Shown: positions 17,901 to 27,800 of the stretch, piece after piece
Position numbering within the stretch: the stretch's first letter is position 1
Layout of the letters: every line of letters begins with the position of its first letter
Source of the DNA: Hyphomicrobiales bacterium
GTDB lineage: Bacteria > Pseudomonadota > Alphaproteobacteria > Rhizobiales > Rhizobiaceae
Assembly (NCBI GenBank): GCA_900472925.1
Contig: UCJU01000014.1
Span: 62,001-126,000 of the forward strand
Direction of reading: 5' to 3'
Length of the DNA stretch: 64,000 bases
The notes under the pieces: model-generated
What the model was told of the DNA's origin: nothing
The model's input: only the letters and a program-made list of their open reading frames with translations
Database searches by the model: none
Made by a program: the position numbers and the translations under genes

Positions 17901-18779
17901 TTAACGGAACAGAGTAAGAATGCTCTGCGAAGAAGAGTTGGCGATCGACAGAGACTGAACAGCCAGCTGCTGCTGGGTCTGAAGCGACGACAGACGTGCA
18001 GATTCTTCTTCCATGTCAGCATCAACGAGACGGCTGATACCTTTATCCATCGCATCGCTCAGCTTGCCGGAATACTGGTCCTGAAGATCGATACGTGTCG
18101 ACAGAGCACCCAGAGCAGCTGCGCCCTTGGTCATGCTGCCAAGTGCAGTTTCGACGGTCGACAGGAATGCGTCAACCTGACCCTGTGTCGATGTGGCTGT
18201 CAGAGCGATCGTCATGACGGCGCCCAGAATACCACCGGTGCCGACGCCAGACGTCGAGATGGCGGAGAACATGGCGTAAGAGCCGGCATTGAAGCTTGCG
18301 GTCGTAACCTTGACAGTGCCGTCCGTGTTGCGGATGAAACCATCGACAACACTTGTCTTGGAACCGCTTGCCTGAACGGCCCAGTTTTCACCGTTGAACG
18401 AAGCAGCCTGGCCGATAGACGACAGCTGTTCCTGAAGCTTGGTGATTTCGAGCTGGACCTGATCCTTATCAACAGACGACTCGCTGGCAGTTGTCAGCTT
18501 GGACTTGATTTCGTTGACGACGTCGATCGCGCTGTCCATGGCAGCATAGGCAGTGTCGACCTTGGCTGCGCCGACGCCCAGTGCGTCAGTCGCTGCGCCG
18601 AGCGCCTTGTTGTCGGACTTCATCGTGGTCGCGATGGACCAGTATGCAGCACCGTCAGAAGCGTCGCCGATTTTCAGGCCGGTGGAAACGCGTTCCTGGG
18701 TCTTGCCGAGGTTGCTGTTGATGCTGCGCAACGTCTGGAGAGCGGAGTTGGCGCTGGAATTGAAGTTAATGCTAGACAT
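17901..18779 (-). CDS. fla: flagellin
   Basis: A 292-residue flagellin starting at the ATG at 18779 (MSSINFNSSANSALQTLRSI), just after the ribosome binding site AAAGGGGCAACTC; an upstream in-frame start at 18806 would add nine unlikely residues. The N-terminal TQERVSTGLKIGDASDGAAY and C-terminal VDADMEEESARLSSLQTQQQ are canonical. Its slightly different first 15 residues distinguish it from the other two short flagellins. It is first in the tandem array and the best candidate for the major subunit (FlaA), but that is only by position. It has its own leader and terminator. Confidence 0.96.
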   Translation of the reverse strand: MSSINFNSSANSALQTLRSINSNLGKTQERVSTGLKIGDASDGAAYWSIATTMKSDNKALGAATDALGVGAAKVDTAYAAMDSAIDVVNEIKSKLTTASESSVDKDQVQLEITKLQEQLSSIGQAASFNGENWAVQASGSKTSVVDGFIRNTDGTVKVTTASFNAGSYAMFSAISTSGVGTGGILGAVMTIALTATSTQGQVDAFLSTVETALGSMTKGAAALGALSTRIDLQDQYSGKLSDAMDKGISRLVDADMEEESARLSSLQTQQQLAVQSLSIANSSSQSILTLFR

Positions 18780-18870
18780 GAGTTGCCCCTTTAAAACGCG
18801 GTACAAGAGAGGGACATGCCGGATTAAAACTACCGGCGCGAACGGTTCGGCATCATGCCACTCGGTTCCG
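18780..18870 (-). promoter_or_regulatory. conserved flagellin 5' leader with stem-loop
   Basis: GCATGATGCCG, stem-loop GCCGG-TAGTTTTAAT-CCGGC, ATGTCCCTC and AAAGGGGC precede the ATG. The stem is retained although the loop sequence differs from the sisters, which supports a structural role. Confidence 0.55.
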
Positions 18871-19154
18871 TTTTCTTTTGGACACCAAACCCGTCACGCA
18901 GGTTCAAAATGCGCGGCAAGCATTTCCAAGTTCTTAATTTCGGGGGTATCGCCAGACCTGTCGATTTTGTTGGTTAATGTTGCGCGAATGGCCGCAGAGC
19001 GGGGTTAACCACGATGATACAGGTGCTGTGCGGCAAGACCTGTTTCAAGCAAGGTTCGCGCGGTAACCTCGGTTCGAATTTCAAATCGCAAAGACCTGCG
19101 TCCGTCACCGGCCATTGTCCGAGAAGCAAGACGGCAAAAGGATGAACGAGACCA
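18871..19154. other. divergent intergenic region between flagellin and OGT-like gene
   Basis: With the leader, 375 bp separate the two divergent starts. This part should hold the flagellin promoter (minus) and that of the glycosyltransferase (plus). I found no TCRCRCAAG box or TTAACTATA element. AAAAGG lies 13 bp before the glycosyltransferase ATG. Confidence 0.4.
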
Positions 19155-21077
19155 ATGTTGAATGAAATCAGCTACGCAGCCGCATCGAAGCATTTCAAGA
19201 CGGGCCAATATACGGAAGCCCTTTCGACGCTGAACAGGCTGATCGACACCAAGCGCGACGCACGCACCTATGCCTTGCTGGCAAAAACATGTTTACGGAT
19301 CGGAATGCCCGAGCAGGCTGCGACATCCTATGAGCTTGCATATCAGCAAAACGGGCTCGATGCCGAAAGCTATCTCGTTGAAAGCATCAAGCTCCATTTC
19401 GACTGCGGGCAAAAGGACAAAGCACTTTCGCTGTCCAACAAGCTCATCCATAAGTTCCACAAGTACCCCGAGATCGCCTATATCGTTGGCACGATCCTGC
19501 TGGAACGCGGGGAGCCACGCATTGCCAGAGCCCTCAAAAGCATTCTGATGAAAAGCGACACAATCGAGCACATCAAGCTCGGTGCGCGCATCGCCATCAC
19601 GACTTGGGATCTGTTCGATGCGAAAGACGTTGAAACCGCACGACTGCTTCTGGCGAAGCTGCCACGACAGCAGGCCGTGCGTTTGATGTATCTGGTCTTT
19701 TGCCGGGAACACAGCAAGTTCGACGCGATCGAAAAGCATCAACCCATCATCGAGGCTGCTATTGCCTCCGGAGAGACATCTTTCGTTTCGCTCGATGGAA
19801 CGTTCTTCAACATCCACTGGACCGACGACGAACACATCAATCAACTGGCTCGCAGCAACACCCCGGCATTCACACCTGAGATGACCGCCAAACGGCATCA
19901 GTTGCCACATGAATGGGGTCAGAAGATACGGATCGGCTATATCTCTTCCGACTTCTTCGACAAACATGCGACCATGAAGCTGATCCGCCGCGTTCTCGAA
20001 CTGCATGATCGTGACCGCTTCGAAGTGACGCTGTTTTGCCATTCGGACCCCGACCTGCTGCAGAGCAACGTCGCAGACCGCAGTCTCTGGGGCGATATCG
20101 TGACCATTCGCGACATGTCCAACGAAGAGGCGCTTGCAGAAATCAAGGCCCGCGGCATCGACATTCTCGTCGATCTGAAAGGGCATACGGCGGGAAACCG
20201 CACGGCGATCTTCAATATGGGCGCCGCACCTGTCCAGGTCGCCTGGATCGGTTTTCCGGGCTCCACGGTCAACGTCGATCTGGATTATGTGATCGGCGAC
20301 CACTACGTACTTCCTGACAGTTCGAAGCCGCATTACTACGAGAAGTTCGTGCGTCTGCCCGAGACCTATCAGCCCAACGACCCCGTCAACCGACCTCTGG
20401 CGCAACAGATAGCGCGTGCGGATGTTGGCCTGCCGGAAGACGCTTTTGTTTTCGCCTCATTCAATGCCAACCGCAAGATCACACCGCGCACGGTGGAATT
20501 GTGGTGCGAAATCCTCAAGCGCGCGCCAAACAGCGTGATCTGGATTCTGCACAACAGCGCGGACAGCAGGACGAACATCCTTGCCAAGTTCATGGCCATG
20601 GGCATCTCTGCGAAACGCGTATTGTTTATGGGCAAGCTGGAATTCGAGCTTCACCTCAACCGTATCACCGCAGCCGATCTCGGTCTCGATACCTTCCCGG
20701 TCAACGGTCACACGACGACGTCGGAGCAGCTCTGGTCCGGGCTTCCGGTCCTGACGGTGAAGGGCAAAAACTTCGCATCACGCGTCAGTGAAAGCCTCCT
20801 CCATGCCATTGGAGCACCGGAGCTGATTGCCGAGAGCGAAGCGGCCTATGTCGATCAGGCTATCGGTTACGCACTCGATCCTTCGAAGATCATTGAAATT
20901 CGCGCCCGTATCGATGCCAACAGATTTACGAAGCCGCTTTTCGATGCCGACCGCTATTGCCGTCACCTTGAGGCCGCTTATGTGACGATGTACGAAAAGG
21001 CGAAAGCAGGCATTGCCCCGGATCATTTTGACGTACCGGCCCTACCGCCGCGCACAGAGCCGTTCCAGGGCAACTAG
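19155..21077 (+). CDS. OGT-like glycosyltransferase with TPR repeats (GT41 family)
   Basis: A 640-residue protein of the SPINDLY/O-GlcNAc transferase family, which adds a sugar from a nucleotide donor to Ser/Thr of proteins in the cytoplasm. The N-terminal about 250 residues contain TPR-like helical repeats (for example YTEALSTLNRLIDTKRDART). The catalytic part shows GYISSDFFDKHATMKLIRRV with the family His, FNANRKITPRTVELW with the donor-binding Lys, and FPVNGHTTTSEQLWSGLPVL equivalent to the NGHTT sugar-nucleotide loop. It sits divergent from the flagellin array and convergent with visR. Flagellin is the most likely acceptor, inferred from location; reports of glycosylated rhizobial flagellin fit. 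The sugar cannot be read from the sequence. Confidence 0.9.
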   Translation: MLNEISYAAASKHFKTGQYTEALSTLNRLIDTKRDARTYALLAKTCLRIGMPEQAATSYELAYQQNGLDAESYLVESIKLHFDCGQKDKALSLSNKLIHKFHKYPEIAYIVGTILLERGEPRIARALKSILMKSDTIEHIKLGARIAITTWDLFDAKDVETARLLLAKLPRQQAVRLMYLVFCREHSKFDAIEKHQPIIEAAIASGETSFVSLDGTFFNIHWTDDEHINQLARSNTPAFTPEMTAKRHQLPHEWGQKIRIGYISSDFFDKHATMKLIRRVLELHDRDRFEVTLFCHSDPDLLQSNVADRSLWGDIVTIRDMSNEEALAEIKARGIDILVDLKGHTAGNRTAIFNMGAAPVQVAWIGFPGSTVNVDLDYVIGDHYVLPDSSKPHYYEKFVRLPETYQPNDPVNRPLAQQIARADVGLPEDAFVFASFNANRKITPRTVELWCEILKRAPNSVIWILHNSADSRTNILAKFMAMGISAKRVLFMGKLEFELHLNRITAADLGLDTFPVNGHTTTSEQLWSGLPVLTVKGKNFASRVSESLLHAIGAPELIAESEAAYVDQAIGYALDPSKIIEIRARIDANRFTKPLFDADRYCRHLEAAYVTMYEKAKAGIAPDHFDVPALPPRTEPFQGN

Positions 21078-21084
21078 AAATCCA

Positions 21085-21118
21085 TCGGCCTGAACAATCC
21101 CCTCGGGGTTCAGGCCGA
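21085..21118. terminator. bidirectional terminator between OGT-like gene and visR
   Basis: A perfect 11-bp stem TCGGCCTGAAC/GTTCAGGCCGA with a 12-nt loop sits in the 75-bp gap between the two convergent genes. No strong U-run is present. Confidence 0.7.
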
Positions 21119-21152
21119 CATGACTGCACCGTCCGGTTATCTTGGTTCCAGC

Positions 21153-21914
21153 CTAGTGGATGTAGCCCATGCGGATGGCCTTGGCGATCGCCTGGATGCG
21201 ATTGACGGAATCGAGCTTGATGGTGGCCGAGCCTAGATAGGCATTGACGGTGTGGACCGAAAGGCCGAGCTTGACGGCGATTTCCTCACTGATACGGCCA
21301 TCGCCCGCCAGTTGCAGGCATGCGACTTCGCGTTCGCTCAGCGATTCCGCAGGCGTCACACGGCGCTCATCCAGCGCCAGCAGATCGACCATGATCTCGG
21401 TGCATTTGATATGTTGCTCAAGAACCATCTCGTTGTCCAGCAGCAGATTTCCGCCACAGAACACCACATAGCCATTGCCAATCATTCCCAGGCGAACCGG
21501 CAGCGCTAGTCCCGAATAGGACAGCTCCTCATTGGCAAGTCTCACCATCAGGGCAGGCACGTCGGGTATTTCTGCAAATCCGGTGCCATTTCCACTCTTC
21601 CACGTCACTGGCAGCAGCGAACGCTCCATATGGTCAAGCAGCCGCTCTCCCATGGACTGGACAAGGCGCGAGCTTTGCTCGCTGGCATTGATGCCCCAGT
21701 TTTCGATCTCGCAGGACAGCTTGCGCTTGTTGGGCAGCCCAGAGGCGACAGCACGCATGACGACGAAGTTCTTCGCGCCTAAAATGCGCTGTATTGCCAC
21801 CAGCTTGGGAAATAGGTCCGAACGACTGGCCGACATGGTGGAGCGGGCCGACCCGGTATGTTCAGCGCCTGATGTCTCGGATTCCTTGTAATACCCCATC
21901 CCGCGCGCCCTCAT
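21153..21914 (-). CDS. visR: LuxR-type flagellar master regulator VisR
   Basis: VisN and VisR act together, probably as a heterodimer, as the top-level activator of flagellar and chemotaxis genes in rhizobia, including rem. The 253-residue protein has an N-terminal ligand-binding-like domain (about 30-175) and a C-terminal LuxR helix-turn-helix (about 190-250; SLSEREVACLQLAGDGRISE and LGLSVHTVNAYLGSATIKLD). The start overlaps the visN stop by 4 bp. An internal ATG at 21899 is an alternative start. Confidence 0.94.
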   Translation of the reverse strand: MRARGMGYYKESETSGAEHTGSARSTMSASRSDLFPKLVAIQRILGAKNFVVMRAVASGLPNKRKLSCEIENWGINASEQSSRLVQSMGERLLDHMERSLLPVTWKSGNGTGFAEIPDVPALMVRLANEELSYSGLALPVRLGMIGNGYVVFCGGNLLLDNEMVLEQHIKCTEIMVDLLALDERRVTPAESLSEREVACLQLAGDGRISEEIAVKLGLSVHTVNAYLGSATIKLDSVNRIQAIAKAIRMGYIH

Positions 21915-22669
21915 ACAAGATTGTTTCGTACCGCGTAGGCAATGGCCTCGGAGCGGGTTTTTGTCGCCGTCTTACGCATGACGCTGGTGATGTAGTTATT
22001 GATGGTGTTGCGGGAGATTCCCAAAATCGTTGCCATTTCGTCGCTGGTCTTGCCCTCTGCAATCCAGAACAGGCACTCGAGCTCACGCTCGGTCAGATCA
22101 ATGTCGCGCTCGACACGCGATTCGGCAATAATCCCCGAACTTGCGAAATAGCCCGCCAACATTCCAGCTTCACGCAAACGATCATCGACTGGCACGCTGT
22201 CTTCCGCAAACAGAAACAGCAGCGAAAAGCGGACACGGCCGACACAGAAGGTCAACGCACAGTATTTGCGATCGACGCCATGGGGAATGACGGCGTCATC
22301 CGGCAGAAACAGCATGCGAGGGCTTAGAAGCGCAAGGCACTTTTCCATCTCACTGACGCGGTTCTGGTTGTTTGTCAGCTCCGCACCCAGCCGTCGAACG
22401 AGATCGAACGGCCAATCGGACGTGATAATGAAATTGAGGCCTGCTTCCTGCAGAAGATCTTCACGCGCAAGCAGGTAGTGAGCGGCGCCAGCAAAGGACG
22501 CAAGCATTTCCACGGCGGCTGTAACGTTGCCGTCCGTTGCCGCAATTGAAATATTTCGAATGAGTTGATCGCGCGGCAATGGCTTTACCGACCTATCAAA
22601 CGGCACGGCTGACAGCCTGCGAACATCAACATCCACCTTCAATAGCCTACGCCCTCTTGCTCTCCTCAT
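21911..22669 (-). CDS. visN: LuxR-type flagellar master regulator VisN
   Basis: Partner of VisR. The 252-residue protein ends in a LuxR helix-turn-helix (about 185-250; DLTERELECLFWIAEGKTSD and GISRNTINNYITSVMRKTAT). The start is uncertain: the ATG at 22669 has only a weak ribosome site, whereas in-frame TTG/GTG codons 9-11 residues later follow purine-rich stretches (GAGGAGAG, GAAGG). Transcribed from the 333-bp gap before it, visN then visR, directly downstream of fliF, the order known from Agrobacterium and Sinorhizobium. It is likely the first layer controlling the rest of the window's motility genes. Confidence 0.93.
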   Translation of the reverse strand: MRRARGRRLLKVDVDVRRLSAVPFDRSVKPLPRDQLIRNISIAATDGNVTAAVEMLASFAGAAHYLLAREDLLQEAGLNFIITSDWPFDLVRRLGAELTNNQNRVSEMEKCLALLSPRMLFLPDDAVIPHGVDRKYCALTFCVGRVRFSLLFLFAEDSVPVDDRLREAGMLAGYFASSGIIAESRVERDIDLTERELECLFWIAEGKTSDEMATILGISRNTINNYITSVMRKTATKTRSEAIAYAVRNNLV

Positions 22670-22973
22670 CGGAGATTATTTAACCGGGATGGAAATCATT
22701 TCCATTCAGAGACACAATCACGATCCGTGGTTTGCATGTCTGGCGACCGAATCATTTTCATTTTAGGAAAAGCTACAGGGAAAACCAGAAGCAGTCTAAG
22801 GCTTCCCCGTATTTATCTCCTGATCATACCACCAAAAGCATATTGATGTTACCGGGCTCGCACAGAGCTGATTTTACTATTCCAACGCAAATTGTCGACG
22901 TGATGAACAAATTGTAAATTTCGTTTCAAATCAGACCATGCACGGCAATGGGATGCAAGAGATAAAACGGACA
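22670..22973. other. visN upstream region, no gene
   Basis: About 300 bp between visN and the fliF terminator. AT-rich patches could provide the visN promoter, such as GAAATCATTTCCATTC just upstream of the start, which contains the inverted pair GGAAATCATTTCC. No TCRCRCAAG box was found. Nothing else is recognised. Confidence 0.35.
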
Positions 22974-22997
22974 AAGGCCGGTTCGGAACCGGCCTTC
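22974..22997 (-). terminator. terminator hairpin after fliF
   Basis: The inverted repeat AAGGCCGGTTC/GAACCGGCCTT spans the end of fliF and the bases after its stop codon. Only a short T-rich tract follows on the minus strand (TTTGTCCGTTTTAT). Confidence 0.6.
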
Positions 22998-23002
22998 TCG
23001 TT

Positions 23003-24694
23003 CTAAGCTGCTTTCTCGATGGCCCATTTGCGGAGGATTTTCGCAGCGCGTTCTTCGCTGATTTCCACCATGCGGGAGAGACGGCGTTCCGGTCCTTCGC
23101 GAACCCGGCGGTTGAAGTCGCCGCTGTCGCTGTCGCCCGAGAGAAGATCGTCCGTGCTGTCGAAGCCGAAGTCTGCGCCAAAGCCATCCATGAGACCACC
23201 ACCAGCACTTGCCCCGCCCAGGCCAGGCGAGAAGTCCGGCAGTTCGAGACCCGCTGCCTCCTGGCCAAGTTCCGCTGGGGAAGCGGCACTGCCACCAGCC
23301 ATGGAGCGAACGATCGGGCGGACGCCGAGCCAGACGACAAGGAAGGCGACGACGACGAAGGCGAGAGAGTTGATGATACCGGCGGAGTTGCGGCTCATGA
23401 CTTCCATGAAGCCGGGGCCAGCGACTGCCTGATCGAGAAGCTGCGTTTCAAGGAAGTCCATCGCAGTGATCGTGACCACATCACCGCGATCGGTCGAGAT
23501 ACCTGCAGCAGATGCAACGATCTTCTGCATTTCGGCAAGGTAGGCGTCGACCTTGGCCTGATCGGCCGGTTCGCCGATCATTTTCGCAAGCCGTCCCTTA
23601 TTGACGACAACAGCGATGGAAATCTTGTCGACCGTGTAGCCATTGCGAACAGTGGCCGTCGTCTTCGAGTTGATTTCGTAGTTCGTCTGTTCTTCTTTCT
23701 TGGCCGTCTCATCCGAAGACTTCGGACCGCCGCCACCACCCTGTGGGGCCGCCTGCGGCACGTTCTGCTCGACCGTCGCAGCGGAATCAGGCGTTGTTTC
23801 CTGAGACTTCTGATCTTCTTTGGTCGTGCGGACGGAGCGTTCGACGCGTGATTCGGGATCGAAAACGGTCTCCTGAATCTGCTGGCTGTCTGTGTTCAGC
23901 TCTGCCGTAACGGTGGAGCGAAAGTTATCCATGCCGAGAAAAGGTGCAAGCGCCTTGTCGATCTTTGTTTCGAGTTCCTGCTGCAGGTTCTGGGACAATG
24001 TCAACGAACGGTTGAGCGCGCCGTTTCCGACATCGTCGCCGGAAGCCAGCAATTGACCTGTCGAATCGAGAAGCGTCACGTCATCGACCTCAAGCCCGGG
24101 AACAGCTGACGCGACGAGGTGGCGAATGGAAGACGCGGCCTTGCGGCCTGCGGTGGCGCTGGCACGGATCATGACCGAAGCCGTCGGCTTCTGCTCTCCA
24201 CGGCGGAAATTGCCGACATCCGGCATGACGATATGGACGCGTGCGGCGGCAACACCATCGATCTGCTGAATGGAACGACCGATTTCCCCTTCCAGGGCGC
24301 GAACACGGGTAACTTCCTGCATGAAGGATGTCAGGCCGAGTGAGCCGACATTGTCGAAAAGCTCGTAACCGGCATTGGCGCTGTCAGGCAGGCCACGTTC
24401 TGCCAGCAAAAGGCGGGCCTTGCTGGTCATGCCGACCGGGACCTGGAGGCTCGTACCATCGGCACCAACCTGAAAATCAACATTCGACTCTGCAAGAGCG
24501 ATACTGATCTTGTTCAGATCCATCGTTTCGAGGCCGACATAGAGCGTTTCGTAAGCAGGTTTATTCACATAGAGCGCAGCTGCAAGAATGATCGCCATGG
24601 ACAGAACGCCCACACCACCCAGCACCAAAAGCCGCGTCTGCCCGAGGGCCGCGATATTTTTTAAAACCTGAGGGAATTGATTTAACAGATTCAT
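23003..24694 (-). CDS. fliF: flagellar MS-ring protein FliF
   Basis: FliF builds the MS ring in the inner membrane, the base for the rotor and export gate. Read from the ATG at 24694 (MNLLNQFPQVLKNIAALGQT) after GCGGGAC, it is 563 residues; a GTG 12 bp upstream is less likely. There are two transmembrane helices (about 20-42 and 428-450), the ring-building motif region (TLYVGLETMDLNKISIALAE; GRSIQQIDGVAAARVHIVMP) and a C-terminal FliG-binding tail (EERAAKILRKWAIEKAA). It usually sits next to the che operon in Agrobacterium. Here an 11-kb giant-protein/glf/OGT module separates them. Confidence 0.97.
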   Translation of the reverse strand: MNLLNQFPQVLKNIAALGQTRLLVLGGVGVLSMAIILAAALYVNKPAYETLYVGLETMDLNKISIALAESNVDFQVGADGTSLQVPVGMTSKARLLLAERGLPDSANAGYELFDNVGSLGLTSFMQEVTRVRALEGEIGRSIQQIDGVAAARVHIVMPDVGNFRRGEQKPTASVMIRASATAGRKAASSIRHLVASAVPGLEVDDVTLLDSTGQLLASGDDVGNGALNRSLTLSQNLQQELETKIDKALAPFLGMDNFRSTVTAELNTDSQQIQETVFDPESRVERSVRTTKEDQKSQETTPDSAATVEQNVPQAAPQGGGGGPKSSDETAKKEEQTNYEINSKTTATVRNGYTVDKISIAVVVNKGRLAKMIGEPADQAKVDAYLAEMQKIVASAAGISTDRGDVVTITAMDFLETQLLDQAVAGPGFMEVMSRNSAGIINSLAFVVVAFLVVWLGVRPIVRSMAGGSAASPAELGQEAAGLELPDFSPGLGGASAGGGLMDGFGADFGFDSTDDLLSGDSDSGDFNRRVREGPERRLSRMVEISEERAAKILRKWAIEKAA

Positions 24695-24762
24695 TCTGTC
24701 CCGCACCGTCGTTCAAAGAGTCTTGAGACCTTTTGGTCCCATTACTTCACTAGACGCCGAAG

Positions 24763-24771
24763 CTTGCGCGA
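24763..24771 (-). promoter_or_regulatory. candidate motility-regulon box upstream of fliF
   Basis: The coding strand reads TCGCGCAAG, 69 bp before the fliF start. It overlaps one arm of an inverted repeat GCGCGAGCG/CGCTCGCGC (24766-24774 with 24803-24811) that could also act as the giant gene's terminator. Confidence 0.5.
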
Positions 24772-24817
24772 GCGTTTCCCTGACGACTTTTAACGGGGGA
24801 GGCGCTCGCGCCGTTCA

Positions 24818-27800
24818 TCACGCGGCAATGTAGACCGAAATGATGGAGGATACCTGTGCCGGTGTCAGTGAGCCCATATGGGTGTTCAACAGCGTGTCGA
24901 TCTGCTGGCTGGACAGACTGACAAGCGTGTCCGTAGACAGGCCAGCGACCCCGGAGGAACTGAAGGCCGCGATATCCGCCGTGGAGAACTGCGAGATATT
25001 CTCCTTGGAAATCGCCGCGACCTGCGCCGAGGTCAGCGCACCGACCTGTGCCGGCGTCAAGGCCTCGCTCTGGCCCGTCGTCAGAACTGCGATGACGCTT
25101 GTCGACAAGCCGGAGATCGCACTCGTGCCGAGAGCCACGATATCATCGGTGGAGAACGAGGCGATGTCGTCCGTTCCCAGTGCCGCCGCCTGAATGGCGT
25201 TGAGCGCGTTCAGCTGGGTGGTCGACAAGGCATCGACTTGACCTGTGCTCAAGGCGACGATCTGGTTATATCCCAGCGCACCCACCTGCCCTGGTGTCAG
25301 AACCTTGATATCACCCGTCGTCAGCGCGGCGATGATGGCCGTAGACAGACCCCTGATGGACCCCGAGGCAATGGCTGCGATATCGGCCGTCGAGAATGTC
25401 GACATGCCCACGGTCGTCAGCCCCGCCAATCCGTCTGCGCTCAGCGCGGCGATCTGGGTTGTCGTGAAACTGTCGAGCTGATCCGTCGTCAATGCAGCAA
25501 CCTGCTTGCTGGTCAAACCGGAAAGACCAGCCGTTCCCATAGCCGCCAGCTCGGTGGCTGAAAGAGCCGCGATAAAGTCCGTCGGCAAGCCACTGACAGC
25601 CGAAGAACTGATCGCAGCGATCTGCCCGGAACTGAGTGTATCCAGCTCTTCCGCCGTCAACCCGGACACCGCATCGGAGGTCAATGCAGCGACCTGTGCG
25701 GTCGACAGTTTGTGCAGCTGCTCCAGGCTGAGCGCCATCACCTGGCTGCTTTTGAGGCCCGCAATACCGCCAGCACTGATGGCGGCAATCTGGGCCGTTG
25801 ACAAAGCTGCGATGTCGCCCGTTCCAAGCGCTGCAATTTGCTGTGAGCTGAACGCGCCGACCTGTGTGGGCGACAGAACGCTGATCTGGTCCACCGTCAA
25901 TGCCACGACCTGCGCGGTGGAGAGGCCCGAGATTCCCAGAGAACTCAACGAATGGACGGTCTCGGTGGGAAGCGACGCCAGAATTGCCGTCGGAATGCCG
26001 ACGATGGCACCCGCGCTGATGGCAGCCAGATCCGCTGTCGAAAACGTCAGCAGATCGTCCAGACCCATTGCCGCCAATTGCCTGGAGCCGAGCGCTGCCA
26101 CCTGATCGCTGGTGAAGGCTTCTACCTGATCCGTGCTCAAGGCCGCTATCTGGCCACTTGTCAGGCCTGAGACGGCTGATGTGCTCAAAACGGCGATCCG
26201 GCTTGTCGACATGGCCGCAATTGCTGCGGTGGACAAGCCCTGAATGACGTGAGACGGCAACGCAGCAAGGTCATCCGTAGACAAGACGTCGATATCGTCA
26301 TTGCCAAGCGCCGACAATTGCGTCGAGGTAAATGCCGCGACCTGCGCCGGGGTCAATGCCTCCACCTGATCGGTTGTGAGAATGCCCACCTGGCCAGTGG
26401 AAAGACCCGCAATAGCCGCCGTGTTCAGGGCCATGATCTGAGCAGTCGAAAGCACCGCAGCACCAGAGGTTCCAAGTGCTGCGACCTGTTTGGAGCCGAG
26501 TGCGGCAACCTGAGCTGTCGTCAGAGCCTCGAGCTGCGCTGTCGTCAACGACGCAATCTGGGCCGTCGAAAGACCTGAGATGCTGCCTGTTCCAAGGCTG
26601 GCAACGCGCTCTGTTGCCAGACCGGCAATCGTCCCTGTGGACAGGCCTTGAATGGCGCTCGATGATAGCACGGCGAGCTCGGCGGTTGAAAAGGCGCCAA
26701 GATCGTCGGCGCCCAGCGCAGCAACCTGAGTAGAGGTGAGAACGGCCACTTGTGTGGCGTTGAGCGCTTCGATCTGCGATGTGGACAGTGCTGCAATTTG
26801 CTCAGCCGACAGACCGACGACGCCTGCCGTGCCCAGTGCCGCTATCTGACTGGTCGTCAATGCAGCTGCCCCGGCGGTCCCCAATGCGGCAACCTGCTTG
26901 GACCCTAGCGAGGCGATCTGCGCAGTTGTCAGCCCTCCCACCTGGACCGTCGTCAGGGACGCAATCTGCGCAGTCGAAAGACCTGAAACACTGGCGGTTC
27001 CAAGCACGGCTATGCGGTCTGCCGACAGTCCCGCCAGCGTTGACGACGAAAGGCCGAGAATGGCGCTTGAACTCAGCGCGGCAAGTTCGGCGGTCGTGAA
27101 GACACCGAGGTCGTCGGCATTGAGTCCAGCAACCTGGCTGGAGGTCAAGACGGCGACCTGCGTGCTGTTCAGTGCTTCGATCTGGCTGGTCGTCAATGCC
27201 GCGATCTGGGCCGAAGACAGACCGGGCACGCCAACAGTACTCAAAGCTGCGATCTGCGCCGTTGACAGCACGGAGACACCAACCGATCCCAATGTTGCGA
27301 CCTGTTTGGAACTCAGCGCCGAGACCTGGGCTGTCGTCAGCGCACCGATCTGCGCTCCTGTCAAAGCAGCGACCTGGGCGGTCGAAAGCCCTGGAATGCT
27401 GGCTGTAGACAGGGATGCAATCGTCTGGGGATCCAGCACGGCAATCGTTTCGGCCGAGAGGCCAGCCACCGCGCTGCTGGACAGAGCCATGATGTCCCGG
27501 CTGGAAAAGACTTTCAGATCGTCAGTGCCCAAAGCACTGACCTGGAGAGAGCTGAGCGCCGCGACCTGTGTCGTGGTCAACGCTTCGGCCTGTGCGGTCG
27601 TCAAGGCTGCGACCTGGTTCGTCGACAAGCCGGCAATGCCGTCAGAGCCCAAGAATGAAATCTGGTAATTTGTAAACGCCGCGATCCCGGCAGTGCCGAG
27701 CGCGGTCACTTGTCTCGACGTCAACGACGAGACTTGGGCCGTCGACAGGGATGCGACCTGATCGATGGTCAATGCTGCCACTTGGCTGGTGGACAGGCTG

